Assembly (NCBI GenBank): GCA_947462335.1
Contig: OX381717.1
Span: 44,869,523-44,933,522 of the forward strand
DNA: 64,000 nt
From: Harmothoe impar
Taxonomy: Eukaryota; Annelida; Polychaeta; Phyllodocida; Polynoidae
Direction of reading: 5' to 3'
The translations under genes and the position numbers were made by a program. A model generated the notes under the pieces. That model was not told the DNA's origin, searched no databases, and was given only the letters and a program-made list of their open reading frames with translations. How positions within the stretch are numbered: the stretch's first letter is position 1; every line of letters begins with the position of its first letter. Below are positions 33,619 to 46,645 of the stretch, one piece after another.

Positions 33619-34509
33619 GTGGAGAGGCTAACTGACTGGGTGGCCTCTCAACAGGACCAGTTAAGTGAGGTCCGGAGGGATGTCACTGATGTTCAGGGGG
33701 GCATCACCACCCTTCAGGAGACAGTCCAGGACACCAAAGGGACTCTGGACAGGTTGGTGAGAACCCCTCCTGGGGCCCCTGCTCCTGCACCTCAGCTCCC
33801 CCTCCCACCTGGCCTCCCACCCACCTACCCACTGCTGGGTGGTGACAGGCCTCCTGATGGGCCCCTCCCCCTGTCATCTGATGACTGTGAATTTGATTCA
33901 GATAGTCCTGGCACCAAGAAGATGAAGCGGCTCAGGAAGAAGAACAAGTCCCTCTTTTCTCTGAAGAGACATCTCCCAGTGGGGGTCACTAGGATCACCA
34001 GGTTTGACCAGCTGATGGGGTGCCTGTCTAGGCTCCAGTCAGTGCACCTCAAGGTGACTCCTCCCACTCCCCACTGTGGCAACATACAGGACCATGTCAG
34101 GTACCTGTGTGATAGGTCAGCCATGGACATTAACAGACTTGATCAGCTGCTGGCCTATGATGCGGCAATGAGGGGTAGGGCCAACCAGTATGGAGCTAGG
34201 GCCTTCGTTTATGGTGATGGGGCCCTCATCTCAGAGTTCCTGCCTGATCACAAGCCTGCAGGGGGAGGAGCCTCAGACCCCTCTGCTACTGGAGGGGCCT
34301 CAGGTGGGGGCTCGGGCAGAAAGAATAAGAACAGGCAGAAGTCCCGTCAGTCACCAGATGATCGTTCAGATGAGCCTTGTGCCAGATGGAGCTTCTTCAG
34401 GTGTGGCAGTGGTGCTTCCTGCGACCGTAAGCATGTCTGTTACACTTGTGCCTCCCCTGATCACAAAGGTTGTGACTGCCCCAAGAGGCAGAAGCAGCCT
34501 TCGAAGTGA
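33619..34509 (+). CDS. gag: Ngaro 2 Gag-like protein
   Basis: About 296 residues. The open frame extends back to a TGA at 33571 without any in-frame ATG; GTG 33619 is only a nominal start. A coiled-coil-like N-terminus (DQLSEVRRDVTDVQGGITTL) is followed by a Pro-rich linker, a basic KKMKRLRKKNK patch, and a C-terminal pair of zinc patterns: C-x7-C-x5-C-x3-H then C-x2-C-x4-H-x4-C. This is the same pairing as in Ngaro 1. The missing ATG may mean a spliced or non-AUG start, or a mutated one. Confidence 0.7.
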   Translation: MERLTDWVASQQDQLSEVRRDVTDVQGGITTLQETVQDTKGTLDRLVRTPPGAPAPAPQLPLPPGLPPTYPLLGGDRPPDGPLPLSSDDCEFDSDSPGTKKMKRLRKKNKSLFSLKRHLPVGVTRITRFDQLMGCLSRLQSVHLKVTPPTPHCGNIQDHVRYLCDRSAMDINRLDQLLAYDAAMRGRANQYGARAFVYGDGALISEFLPDHKPAGGGASDPSATGGASGGGSGRKNKNRQKSRQSPDDRSDEPCARWSFFRCGSGASCDRKHVCYTCASPDHKGCDCPKRQKQPSK

Positions 34510-34569
34510 CGCCCCATCAGCACCTCTCTGCCCCAGTGGGGGCTGGGTGGAGAGACGACGACCTGCAAC

Positions 34570-34922
34570 CCCCCCTTTAGGGCCTCTTCGTCGGCGCCTA
34601 CACCGACGACAGCAGGGTCGTTAACTAGAACGCCCCCATCAGTACCTCTTCGTCGGCGCCTGCACCAACGACAGCGGGCTCACTAGCCAGAACGCCGAGC
34701 GCCCCCATCAGTACCTCTTCGTCGGTCCCTGCACCGATGACGGCGGGGTCGTTAACTGGAACGCCGAGCGCCCCCATCAGTACCTCTTCGTCGGTCGCTA
34801 CGGGCGGGTCAATAAGTAGAACGCCGAGCGCCCCCGCTGGGGCCTCTTCCTCGGTAGCTAGGGGTGAGGATATTATTGAACATTTCTCGCCGAGCGCCCC
34901 CTTCAGTACCTCTTCGACGACC
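34570..34922 (+). repeat. Coding minisatellite, ~60-69-bp units
   Basis: Five to six units, each beginning GCCCCCATCAGTACCTCTTC and continuing with CGTCGGNNCCTGCACC and a GGGTCGTTAACTRGAACGCC-like end. It gives a repeated Ser/Thr/Pro/Ala segment in the pol leader. The unit lengths are multiples of three (69, 69, 60, 66) from the third unit on, so the frame is kept. Confidence 0.8.
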
Positions 34923-37434
34923 GAACTCATTAGCATAAATTCAGGTTTTTCCGCCGAAAAAGTAGAAATTATTGCGGATTATGGGTCAATCGGACATTCT
35001 GTCGATCTTTCCGGACATTTTGAATCGAAATGTCCGGTTATTGTGGCCGAAAACGAAGAAATAGCGCTTGTCTCGTTTCTCTCGCGAGTCCGAGATGTTG
35101 TTCCAACATGGCCGCAGGAGGAGGGAGACGACCGCGCGAGGGTAGCTAGAATGTCTAAATCTGATCGTAGCAAGGTAAATATGGCTTCTCCAGTTCTGTG
35201 TTGTGTACAACCGGGTAGATTATTGTGCGACCTCTCCGCTGAGGGGTGCGACAAGGCTCTAGTCGCAGTAGAACCGGAGAAAATGGCTTCGGTTGGTACC
35301 AAGAATTCAATTGTTGACATTGTGTGCTCTCAATCTGCTGAATGTGTGTGTCCCACGACTATCGTCGCCTCGCCCTTGGGTGAGATCGCCTCACCCGCGG
35401 GTGAGTATGTTCACTCTGGCATGTGTATTGGTACTCTGTCTGCCACTGATGTTGATGTTAGAAATGTAGACTGTGGCCTGTCATCCGCTGGTGATAGGTT
35501 TTCACCCTCTGGTGATAGGTCAGACTCTGATGTGGACTCAGGTTACTTTGATTACCTTACTCCTGTGTCACCCGCTGGTGACATTGTGTCACCCGCGGGT
35601 GATCATGGCGTACCCCCCGCTGGGGTTGATATACATGTGGGTACTAGTCAAGCTGTGGTGGTTGAGGTTACTGACACTGTCCCTGTATGTGGTAGATTAC
35701 TTGTATGCTATGTGTATGTACCAAAGGTTCCAGAGCCCATACTTGTTTACAATGGTTGTCTCCTAGGCATATGTACTTGTCAGCATAGAATAGGCCCAGT
35801 CAGGTCCCAGCTGCTCCCATGTAGGGTGGCAGCTGAGTACTACAGGTTCAGTCCGGCCATGTGTGCTGAGGATGACTTTGTTCTAGCAGGTATATTCAAT
35901 GGTTTCACCATAGTAGATAATGTTCATATTGATTCATATGATTGTCATAATTACCGCAGTATTCTAGACGGTCAATTCAATATTGAGATGAATGAGACAA
36001 TTGTGAGGGAGTTACAAGAGGGTAAGGTCACAGTGGCAGTGGATCCCACCCATGTGTGTCCATAGTCTGGGGGCCATTGCTAAGAAGGATGGTACTCTTA
36101 GGCATATCACCGATTGCAAACGGCCACTCCAAAAGTCTATAAATAACTTCATGAGTGACACTTGTGATACATTCTCTTACAAAGGTGTGGACTATCTAAC
36201 AGAAATGCTGAACCCAATGGACTATGTCTGTTCTATTGATCTGTCGCAAGCGTATTGTAGTGTCAATATACTACCAGACAATGCCACCTACCAATGCTTC
36301 CGCTGGGATCTAGGCCAGGGCGAGAGTATCTATGAGAACAGAGTTCTATCGTTTGGACTTAAGTGTGCCCCCTACTTGTTCACCCAGGTGGGTGACTATG
36401 TGGTGAGATGTATGCATAGGAGGGGTATCTACCAAGTCTCCAACTACATTGATGACCTGACAGTGATGGGGCCTACATACGATGACTGTGCCTATGCCCA
36501 AGGGCTCCTCATATCTATTGTCCGCGGCATGGGGTTTCATGTGAAGTGGCCCAAGGTTACGAGCCCCTCGAGGAGAGCGGTGTGCTTGGGGATCATGATA
36601 GACAGTTCGGCTATGGAGATTAGTTTACCTGATGACAAGTTATCATCACTGTATGAGGTCCTCGCGGAGTTCTCCGCCAAGCGTGTAGCCACCAAGCTTG
36701 AACTCCAGCAGCTCGCGGGTATCCTGGGCCACTGCTCCACAGTGGTCAGGGGTGGCCGTACTTTCTCGCGTAGGGTCATCAACCTAGCAAACAGTATCCG
36801 CGAGTCACATCATAAGGTGCTTCTGAATGAGGAGTTTAGGGCGGACTTGAGGTGGTGGGTGGCCTTTGCCTCCGTCTTCAACGGCAAGGCCAGGATTCTG
36901 TGCCCCAAGGAGCCGTCGGCTATAATCTCTTGTGACTCATCCTCCAGGGGTTTCGGAGCCTACCACCAGGGGGACTGGCTGTACGGGGTTTGGTTTCACA
37001 AATTGGTCCCGGGCCTCCCCTACTACCCGGGTCACTATTTCCCGGTGCCTACCTATGACGACCTGACTCATAACATCAACATTCAAGAGCTGTGGCCGGT
37101 CCTCATGGCCATAGTCAGGTGGGGTCCTAGGTATAGAGACTCTACAGTGCTCATTCTGAGCGACAACACGCAGGTGTGTTGCATGCTCCAGACAGGTAGG
37201 AGCCGTAATGTGGTCAGCATGGACCTCCTCTGTGAACTGTTCTGGCTGTGTTTCACATACAACATTTGCATTCGGTGTTCGTACATTAGGTCAGGTGACA
37301 ATTGTGAAGCTGGCTATGTATCCCGCCTCGCTTACCCTCATGTGGCTGCTGTCTTACCGCCTTTTCCACTGTGTTGCAGGACTGTCGTTGCTACGGGAGG
37401 AAACCAGGTTGCTACAGGAGCGTGCCCTGGCTGA
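34737..37434 (+). pseudogene. pol: Ngaro 2 pol (reverse transcriptase-RNase H), frameshifted
   Basis: Frame 34737-36065 carries the repetitive leader and the start of the RT. Frame 36052-37434 carries the rest. The switch near 36052-36060 looks like a single-base change, in the region matching RCVHAMGG of Ngaro 1. Motif A is CSIDLSQAY, motif C YIDD. RNase H has D (SCDSSSRGFG), E (QELWP) and D (LSDNTQ), but the final Asp site reads EAGYVSR where Ngaro 1 has LADDLSR. The leader is Ser/Val-rich with repeated SPAGD motifs. Gag and pol are in different frames, unlike Ngaro 1. Confidence 0.75.
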
Positions 37435-38325
37435 TAACTCAATCAAGACCCGCAGGTCCCAATGGAAACACTACCACGAGTTTTGTGCCGCATACGATGT
37501 TGGCCTCTCCCCTGTACGCAGGAAGGAGTGTGTCTGTATGTAGCGTATATGGCCCGGAGGCTTAAGTATTCCAGCATTGAGTGTTATCTTAGTGCTTTGT
37601 CCTATCTGCAGCAGCTACATGGTTATGCGCCAGTTAATGCCAGTAACTTTTTGGTGAAGTGCACTATGCTAGGTGCGAAGCGCAGGCTCTGTTACTCTCC
37701 GGTTCAAGCCATGCCCCTGGAACCTGCACACCTGCTCAAGTTCTACGCACACCTCGATATGTCGAACTCCTTTCATTTGTGTTGGTGGGTGGCGGCCATC
37801 ACCTCCTTCCGTGGCCTCTTACATAAGGCCCACGTGACGGAGTCGTCTCAGTCAATTTCTGTACGGGATGTGAAATTCTATGACTGGGGCTTGCTACTGA
37901 CCCTGCCTCGGACCAAGACTATCCAGTATGGAGAGCGCACCTTGGAGATACCTTTCACCGTAGTGCCTGGATCCCCCCTTTGTGTAGTTGATTTTGTTCG
38001 TTGTTTGATCGAACACACCCGTGCCTTCCCGGAAGAGCTGTTATTCCAGTATCGCCTCAAAGGCAGGGTTAGGCCAATGACTTATTCAGCCTTCTCCGGT
38101 GAGCTTCGACGCCTCACGAAAGCCACCGGCCTGGAAGGGAAGATCTCTAGCCACTCGCTCCGCAGAGGTGGAGCATCCTACCTGTCATCCATCGGGTTCG
38201 ACTTGATTGACATTAAGAGTCGGGGTGACTGGAAGAGCCTCGCGGTTTTGTCGTATTTGGTCGATGGGTTGGACAGGAAGGTGTCTAAGGACAAGGTTGT
38301 CTCTTCCTTTTTCCGTGTTATGTAA
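37385..38325 (+). pseudogene. Ngaro 2 tyrosine recombinase, frameshifted
   Basis: The N-terminal domain (LREETRLLQERAL..., TRRSQWKHYHEFC) reads in one frame up to a stop near 37541. The remainder reads in a second frame (37462-38325). A one-base change near 37530-37545 would explain this. The catalytic half keeps HSLRRGG, GDW and a Tyr (LSYLVDG). The first catalytic Arg site reads LLHKAHV where Ngaro 1 has LLRACHL, so Arg is replaced by His. Likely inactive as read. Confidence 0.75.
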
Positions 38326-38388
38326 TTTCTTTGTAGTTACTATAACCATTTATGTACTTATTACTATAACCAATTGGTTTGGAGGGTT

Positions 38389-38799
38389 GGGTGTTTATTA
38401 GCACCAATTGTCACAAACATACATCTCCTATGTTGTTATCCTTCATATTATTATTATTAGTAAGACAGTAGCGTGGGGTCATGGGGGTTATAATTATGTT
38501 GTTATTATAACTGTATAACTATCAGTGTATGTCTACTACTATACTCCTGCAGTGGTCTGCTACTCAGACGCTGCAGTTGGTTCCTGGTCTCCCACCTAGG
38601 GGTCACCGGGGTGGCACCTCCCACAATCCACCCCTGTGACCCAGTTACCTTTTCAAACACTGGGACCAGGTACAGCCATTTTTTTCTTTGGCTATTTAGA
38701 ATAAATAAGGGTGTTTATTAGCACCAATTGTCACAAACATACATCTCCTATGTTGTTATCCTTCATATTATTATTATTAGTAAGACGGTAGCGTGGGGT
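38389..38799 (+). repeat. Ngaro 2 right end: B1-A2-B2
   Basis: B1 38389-38479, A2 38481-38677, a 31-bp spacer, then B2 38709-38799. B repeats begin GGGTGTTTATTAGCACC and end GCGTGGGGT. Confidence 0.88.
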
Positions 38800-40138
38800 T
38801 ATATATATACAGCTGCTAAACATTATTACTATTGTCACGATAGTATAGGGAGACCTCAAATCGTTGATACGTTGAGTTTTGCCATAACAGTGGAGGGCTT
38901 TTGCAGATATACCATCAGGTATTCTTCTAAAATACCCATCGAATTGGGGGGGAATAAGGGAATATGCAGTGGGTGTTGAAATACTCCATACTGCTTGACA
39001 CTGCTTTACCGGGTGCATTCATCCTTACCGTGTAAGGTTTTAGGCACAGCATCTGTCTGACCTATTTTCCAAGTTTTTTCTTTTAATTAATAGACCAAGG
39101 CACATACGGCTGACAGTGATATATCATGAGCAATTAGCAGTTTTATGTTGTGTTCTATATAGCACAACATTATACAACCAGTAATCACTCCACGTTCCAT
39201 TAGGCCATACATACATACTGGTCCTGGGTCTGCAGCTAAGTGGTAGGACTACATTTATATTATCTAGTTGCTTCTAAATGATAACGTTAAACTATAGCAG
39301 TGGTACTGTAATACATATAATTATAATTCAGCATTACAGTACTGCTTTTAGTTGCTATCCAAGCAGTTTCTGATAAACTGGTGATGGATGTATTTAAACG
39401 TTGCAAGTAGGCAGTAATGCAAAAAGGATGGTCCATAAGTTTGTGCAGTTGCAAATGTGTAGCGAGATATATTACATACGTGTATACTACTGATTACTGT
39501 TTGTCAGTAATGTCCGAACTCTTCGGACAGACAACCGGCAGTAGCACCTGTATCGGCTCTTGGGTTTGGACATGGGTCGTTAAGGGTGTCCAGTCTGTGC
39601 ATGCAAGACCAGTGGCAAGTGGTAACGGTTGGTGGCTGTGTCTCACCAGATCGGGCCAAAGTGAATGTCTTTGACCGGGTGCCATCTTGGACTGGGTGCC
39701 ATCTTTGACCAAGTGCCATCTTTTACTGGCCACCATGAAAAAAAGGATTTAAATTTCGTCTTTGATATCACTTATGATATTATATTCATTCATACCTTCT
39801 TGATATTGCACCTTTGAACTTTCAAGAAGGTCAACTGAATACTTAGTCTCCTGGTTTTGGCATTTTAAAAGACCATAACTCCTTGGGCCTAAATATGAAG
39901 GGAAACGGTCTGGGGAAAATTTCAAAAAAGCAGTCACACCCAAAGTTTTTTGCAGATGAGATTAACATAAGGAATGATGTGGACTAACTAGTTAGTACTA
40001 GTAATGATCACCAGGGGGTTAATATGGATGTATCTGATGAATAAGTTAAAAACGCCAGGTAACAGTATCCATGCAGCACTTGGGCAAAATAATGAAATCA
40101 GTTTTATAAAAAAAAACATTTTACAGAAGTACACAGGA
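38800..40138. other. Intergenic, no gene seen
   Basis: Contains a small tandem array (39657-39735) of units like GGTGCCATCTTGGACT, about 19 bp, four copies. TTTTACAG, 13 bases before the ATG of copy 3, looks like a 3' splice site for a noncoding first exon. Confidence 0.45.
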
Positions 40139-42613
<2,475 letters not shown>

Positions 42614-42742
42614 ACTTTGGAATTTCAATTCAATTTTTCCAATCTATGTAGCCCTAATTTACGTGAAGTTAGAGCTAGTTGATAAAAGTCTAGATAGTCA
42701 CATAGTCTATCATCACATTTCCATATAGCCAACTTCTCTAGC

Positions 42743-42748
42743 AATAAA
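42743..42748 (+). terminator. Poly(A) signal of copy 3
   Basis: AATAAA 129 bases after the TAA stop. Confidence 0.55.
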
Positions 42749-43930
42749 GTATGTCATTCTTCGATTGTTGTATATTATTAGCCCAAAATTGATGAAGCCA
42801 AAAAGGTTTGATCTATCACTAAATAGGTGGTCGGCTCTTAGGAAAAGGGACCACAAGGGCTGAGATTTTAAAATCAGAGCCAGAATATTGCTTCTTTTTT
42901 CTGCCAGTCTAATGCTGCTACAACATTAATAACTTCGAAATAGCGAACATCAAATATGTTAGAATACATTTTTATGAGAATAGTCATGCGGACCTCGTAT
43001 ATGGCACAAACTCCTAAGTTATGCAGGTTTGGTGCTGAGGAAGGACAAATCAGAAAGTTATAATAGACTTAAACAAGTTATCATATTGAGAAGTATATAT
43101 GAAGAGTTTAACGACATATCTCCATCTCGGAATTGAAGTATATATAGTGCTTCATTGTAGAGACACCCAGGGGTCAATTATTATACTTTGGTAACAGAAT
43201 GTATACTGAGTAGGTCCTAAATGATATAAAAATAGTAAATCTTGGAAAATTCGTCTGACAATTATATTTCAATGTCCCTAATCTTCATTTTTGTGAGATT
43301 GTCCCTATTTTAAGAATGGCGCTTATGTCGCTTTGCATCCAAACTCTTCATATCTTGGCTCCTAAAACACTTTACTAACCATAGATGTTTAGTTTTTATC
43401 ACCTCGCAAAGTTTACTATCCATGTTTTGGATGACTTCATGATAAAAATTCCTGATAACACATGTACAATATTTATCGAATACATCACAGAAACTAACAA
43501 TTTCGTTTTCAATCCGGGACATCTCTTAGCATACCAAGAGTGGCTATTCTCTGAAAAAAAATGCAATTTTTGGTATGGGATATTATTGCCTATTATGTGT
43601 GGGATTTGGTGGATGATTTCATTATGGATTTAGGCATGGTAATGGACCTGCTTTGAGTGATTTTTCGGTACACTTTTTTCTTTCAGAAAATAAATACATT
43701 ACTTGGTACCATCTTTATCTCTTTCTGTCTCATTTATATAATTCAAATAAATGCGAGGAGATTACACTTGGTGTCAGATATATGATGAGGCCTCTCAAAG
43801 GTTAAGCAATTTTCATCAACAGGCATTGAAAAATGCAACAAGTGAGTTGTTGTTTTTTAAATTGCTTATTTTACTGAGGGTTATCTCAGTTATATAAACG
43901 TTTTGCAAACGATTCTCATACATGTATTAG
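42749..43930. other. Intergenic, nothing recognised
   Basis: AT-rich, with short open frames on both strands that lack splice context or family resemblance. Confidence 0.45.
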
Positions 43931-43936
43931 TTTATT
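43931..43936 (-). terminator. Poly(A) signal of the ankyrin-SOCS gene
   Basis: TTTATT on the plus strand (AATAAA on the minus strand), 193 bases beyond the stop of the minus-strand gene. Confidence 0.45.
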
Positions 43937-44128
43937 TGCCCATAAAGTTAGCAGAAGCTTTCATTTGATACCGAATATGACAGTAATTGGCCATATTTGC
44001 CTTGACAATTGTTAAAGAAAAAGAATGGGTTTTGCGATGTATACAGTGTCAGCCAAAATACCTGGCCTGTGTGTGCCTTATTATTTATACATTAACTCCA
44101 GGTGATGATCAATAACATTACTGGACAC

Positions 44129-46585
44129 TCATATTTCATGACACAGGATGTAGCGCTTCAGTCTTGGTGGTCCTGGGAGGGTCTTCACCACTGAAGGTTG
44201 AAGGGACACCAGATTATCCCGAATACAATGGCGGCAGTGCAACTGTAGTGATAGTGGCTGACTCAGAAGTTCATGGACTCTGTGCATCTGGTCTAACAAA
44301 GTTAGATACCGATTCTCTTCTTCAGTGTTCCCTGTTGAAGTGATGTGAGTGACCTCTGGGTAGATATCCAGAGATTCATCACTGAACTCCTGCAAGTCAG
44401 CCATCTGCTGATTCCAATAGTCAAGGATGGTAGATTTCCTAACTTTTGTCTGGGCTCTTTGAAGTTTGTCAGCTTCCCTCAACTGGGACCACATATCTTC
44501 TAGTGTTCTCCCGAGATAAGTCTCATACCCAGGCTCCTTCTTCACCCATCCGGAAATAATCAGCTCCATGTTTCTAAGCCTTGTCTGTGCTTCATGTGAG
44601 ACCCTCATACCAGCCTGGATCAAGATCAGAATTTTCTCAGGGAAACTACTCAATGGATGTCTTAGAAAACAGTCTTGAAACAGAGTAAATGTCAGTGCTG
44701 TGTCTGCCCCATGCCTGATCAGCCACTTGATACAGTTAACGTGACCCCTTTTGCCAGTAGAGTTTTCCAGAGCTGTTCTGTGTTCACTATCCTCCATCCC
44801 AATGTTGCATCCATGCAGAAACAAAACATCAAGCTGCTGTTGCAGAAACGTGGGTGTATCATGTGATGTGAGCCTCTGCAGTAAGAGACTGGGCATGTAG
44901 GTGTCATGCCCAGTGGGCATATATATGCCATGTTGAGGTGATCCATAATATCTGTTTACACTATATCTGGTGTTATAGATGTCATATGTAGTCTGTACAT
45001 AATGTATGTACGTGCCATGACGTAACAATAGCAGGATAAGGTTGGGAGGGCAATCATCTCTCTGTAGTGCTAGTGCTAATGGGTTTTCATGTATATTAGA
45101 TGTCAGATTGTCAGCACCAGCGTCAATTAGCATCTTCACCACGTCAGTCAACCCAAACCTTGCTGCCTCATGTAATGCTGTTCTATGTACATATGTGCCT
45201 GTGCTGTATAGTCCTGAAATCACCCTGTGTGTTCCATTTGGGTTTGCCCCATGTTCCAAGAGGCATTGAACCAAATCGTTTGCATTTCTATGCTTTATAT
45301 GGGTAGTGGCATCGGCTTGATTTCTGGGAATTGCTATTGCATCTATCAATGGATGTCGAGACCCAGCTTTATCATTGTAATGAATGCCATTTGGATCTGC
45401 CCCATATGTTAGAAGGACCTCTATGAGATCTGAGGGACAATCGTAATGGTGTAGTGCAAATAGCAGGGGGTGTTGCACAACTTCTTTCGCTAATGCTTCA
45501 TGGTAGGAAGATTTTTTTCTGTATCTTTTATCAGGAACCACATTTGTGACATTGGGGTTCGCTCCATGTTCCAGCAGAAGCTTTACAATCATGGTGCCAT
45601 TCTTACAACCGTATCTGCTCATTCGAATTGCTCTTAACAGAGGAATATTTTCAAATTGATCATCATGAGCATTGGAATCTGCGCCAGACTTTAGTAGCAT
45701 TTCAATGAGACCGGGCAAGCAGCAACCTGTCCGTAATGCCAGTATCAGTGGGTTCTGTGGTAAGTCAGAAACTTTGCATATAGCACCATAAGCAAGAAGT
45801 AGACGAACAACAGTTATGCCATTCTGAAAATTGCGCCTGATGTTTTTGATGGCTATTAGCAAAGGAATTTTATCTGGTTGACCATCACAATCATTAGGAT
45901 CTGCACCATGCTTTAGCAGCAGCTCAATGAGATCAGGCTGATACTTGTATCTCATTAATGCAAGCGTCAGTGGATTTTGTACCCCATATGGTATCTTGCA
46001 TTTTGCGCCAGCAGCAAGCAGGAGCTTCACAATAGTTGTGACATTCTGAGGATACCTGACATTTGCAATTGCAACCAACAAGGGAATGTTTCTAAATTGG
46101 TCATCATGGTCATTGGGATCTGCACCATGTTTTAGCAGGAGCTCAATGAGATCAGGCGGACATTGACGATTCTGTACGGCCAACGCCAATGGGTTTGCTA
46201 GCCCATCAGCTGTCGTGCATTTAGCACCAGCATCAAGAAGCATGTTCACAAGCTCAGTCTTCCCTAGCCTCACTGCTTCATGTAGGGCTGTCCTCTGTAC
46301 CCATTTAGTTTCTCTGACTCTTGTAATCTTCACACTGCAGGCTATATTTGGGTTTGCGCCATGTTCTAACAGGAGCCGCACATTCTCTAACAGCTGTATA
46401 TAATCCTTATGATGAATTATTGCATGCAGCAATGGCACATGTGAGTCATAGTTGATTTTATGTATTATATCAGACCTCTTCTGCTGGGATTCTGATTCTT
46501 TGAAGCTTTTCATAGCAGACAAATTAATAAAATCACATGAATCATCTAAATCATAACCCAGTCCAGAATCCTTGCTCTGTGCCAT
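44129..46585 (-). CDS. Ankyrin-repeat and SOCS-box (ASB-type) protein
   Basis: One uninterrupted frame of 818 codons. Residues ~50-620 hold about 13-14 ankyrin repeats, recognised by LLLEHGANPN, TALHEAVRLGK and NPLALALQ-type cores; two alternating types (IPLL.AI and NPL.LAL) suggest growth by duplication of repeat pairs. A helical stretch follows (~620-770). The last 45 residues fit a SOCS box: an Elongin BC-binding segment (SLQLHCRHCIRDNL) and a Cul5-box-like LPGPPRLKRYIL. By family the protein should act as a substrate receptor of a Cullin-5 E3 ubiquitin ligase, with the ankyrins binding the target. The start ATG lies 60 bases inside the exon, after a TTTTGTTTTACAG acceptor, so a 5' UTR intron is likely. 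At 818 residues it is longer than most vertebrate ASB proteins (about 300-650). Confidence 0.82.
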   Translation of the reverse strand: MAQSKDSGLGYDLDDSCDFINLSAMKSFKESESQQKRSDIIHKINYDSHVPLLHAIIHHKDYIQLLENVRLLLEHGANPNIACSVKITRVRETKWVQRTALHEAVRLGKTELVNMLLDAGAKCTTADGLANPLALAVQNRQCPPDLIELLLKHGADPNDHDDQFRNIPLLVAIANVRYPQNVTTIVKLLLAAGAKCKIPYGVQNPLTLALMRYKYQPDLIELLLKHGADPNDCDGQPDKIPLLIAIKNIRRNFQNGITVVRLLLAYGAICKVSDLPQNPLILALRTGCCLPGLIEMLLKSGADSNAHDDQFENIPLLRAIRMSRYGCKNGTMIVKLLLEHGANPNVTNVVPDKRYRKKSSYHEALAKEVVQHPLLFALHHYDCPSDLIEVLLTYGADPNGIHYNDKAGSRHPLIDAIAIPRNQADATTHIKHRNANDLVQCLLEHGANPNGTHRVISGLYSTGTYVHRTALHEAARFGLTDVVKMLIDAGADNLTSNIHENPLALALQRDDCPPNLILLLLRHGTYIHYVQTTYDIYNTRYSVNRYYGSPQHGIYMPTGHDTYMPSLLLQRLTSHDTPTFLQQQLDVLFLHGCNIGMEDSEHRTALENSTGKRGHVNCIKWLIRHGADTALTFTLFQDCFLRHPLSSFPEKILILIQAGMRVSHEAQTRLRNMELIISGWVKKEPGYETYLGRTLEDMWSQLREADKLQRAQTKVRKSTILDYWNQQMADLQEFSDESLDIYPEVTHITSTGNTEEENRYLTLLDQMHRVHELLSQPLSLQLHCRHCIRDNLVSLQPSVVKTLPGPPRLKRYILCHEI

Positions 46586-46645
46586 ATTGGTGTTTATGCA
46601 ATAGTGACGCCAGTAAGTCTTCCAGCAAGTGTACGTGCAATCAAT

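Larger units (their letters stand above)
33415..38799 (+). mobile_element. Ngaro-type tyrosine-recombinase retrotransposon 2
   Basis: A1 (33415-33611) - gag - pol - recombinase - B1 (38389-38479) - A2 (38481-38677) - B2 (38709-38799). A1 and A2 are 197 bp with about two differences. B1 and B2 are 91 bp with one. Same organisation as the element at 3639, but no repeat sequence is shared and the proteins are diverged. Frameshifts are seen in pol and the recombinase. It starts 34 bp after the end of the DIRS block. Confidence 0.85.

Noticed and set aside
43385..43633. 82-codon plus-strand frame with hydrophobic C-terminus
   Set aside because: AT-rich composition, no splice support and no family resemblance; treated as chance.
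44675..45412. Plus-strand frames with Cys-rich products
   Set aside because: Antisense shadows of the ankyrin-SOCS gene.
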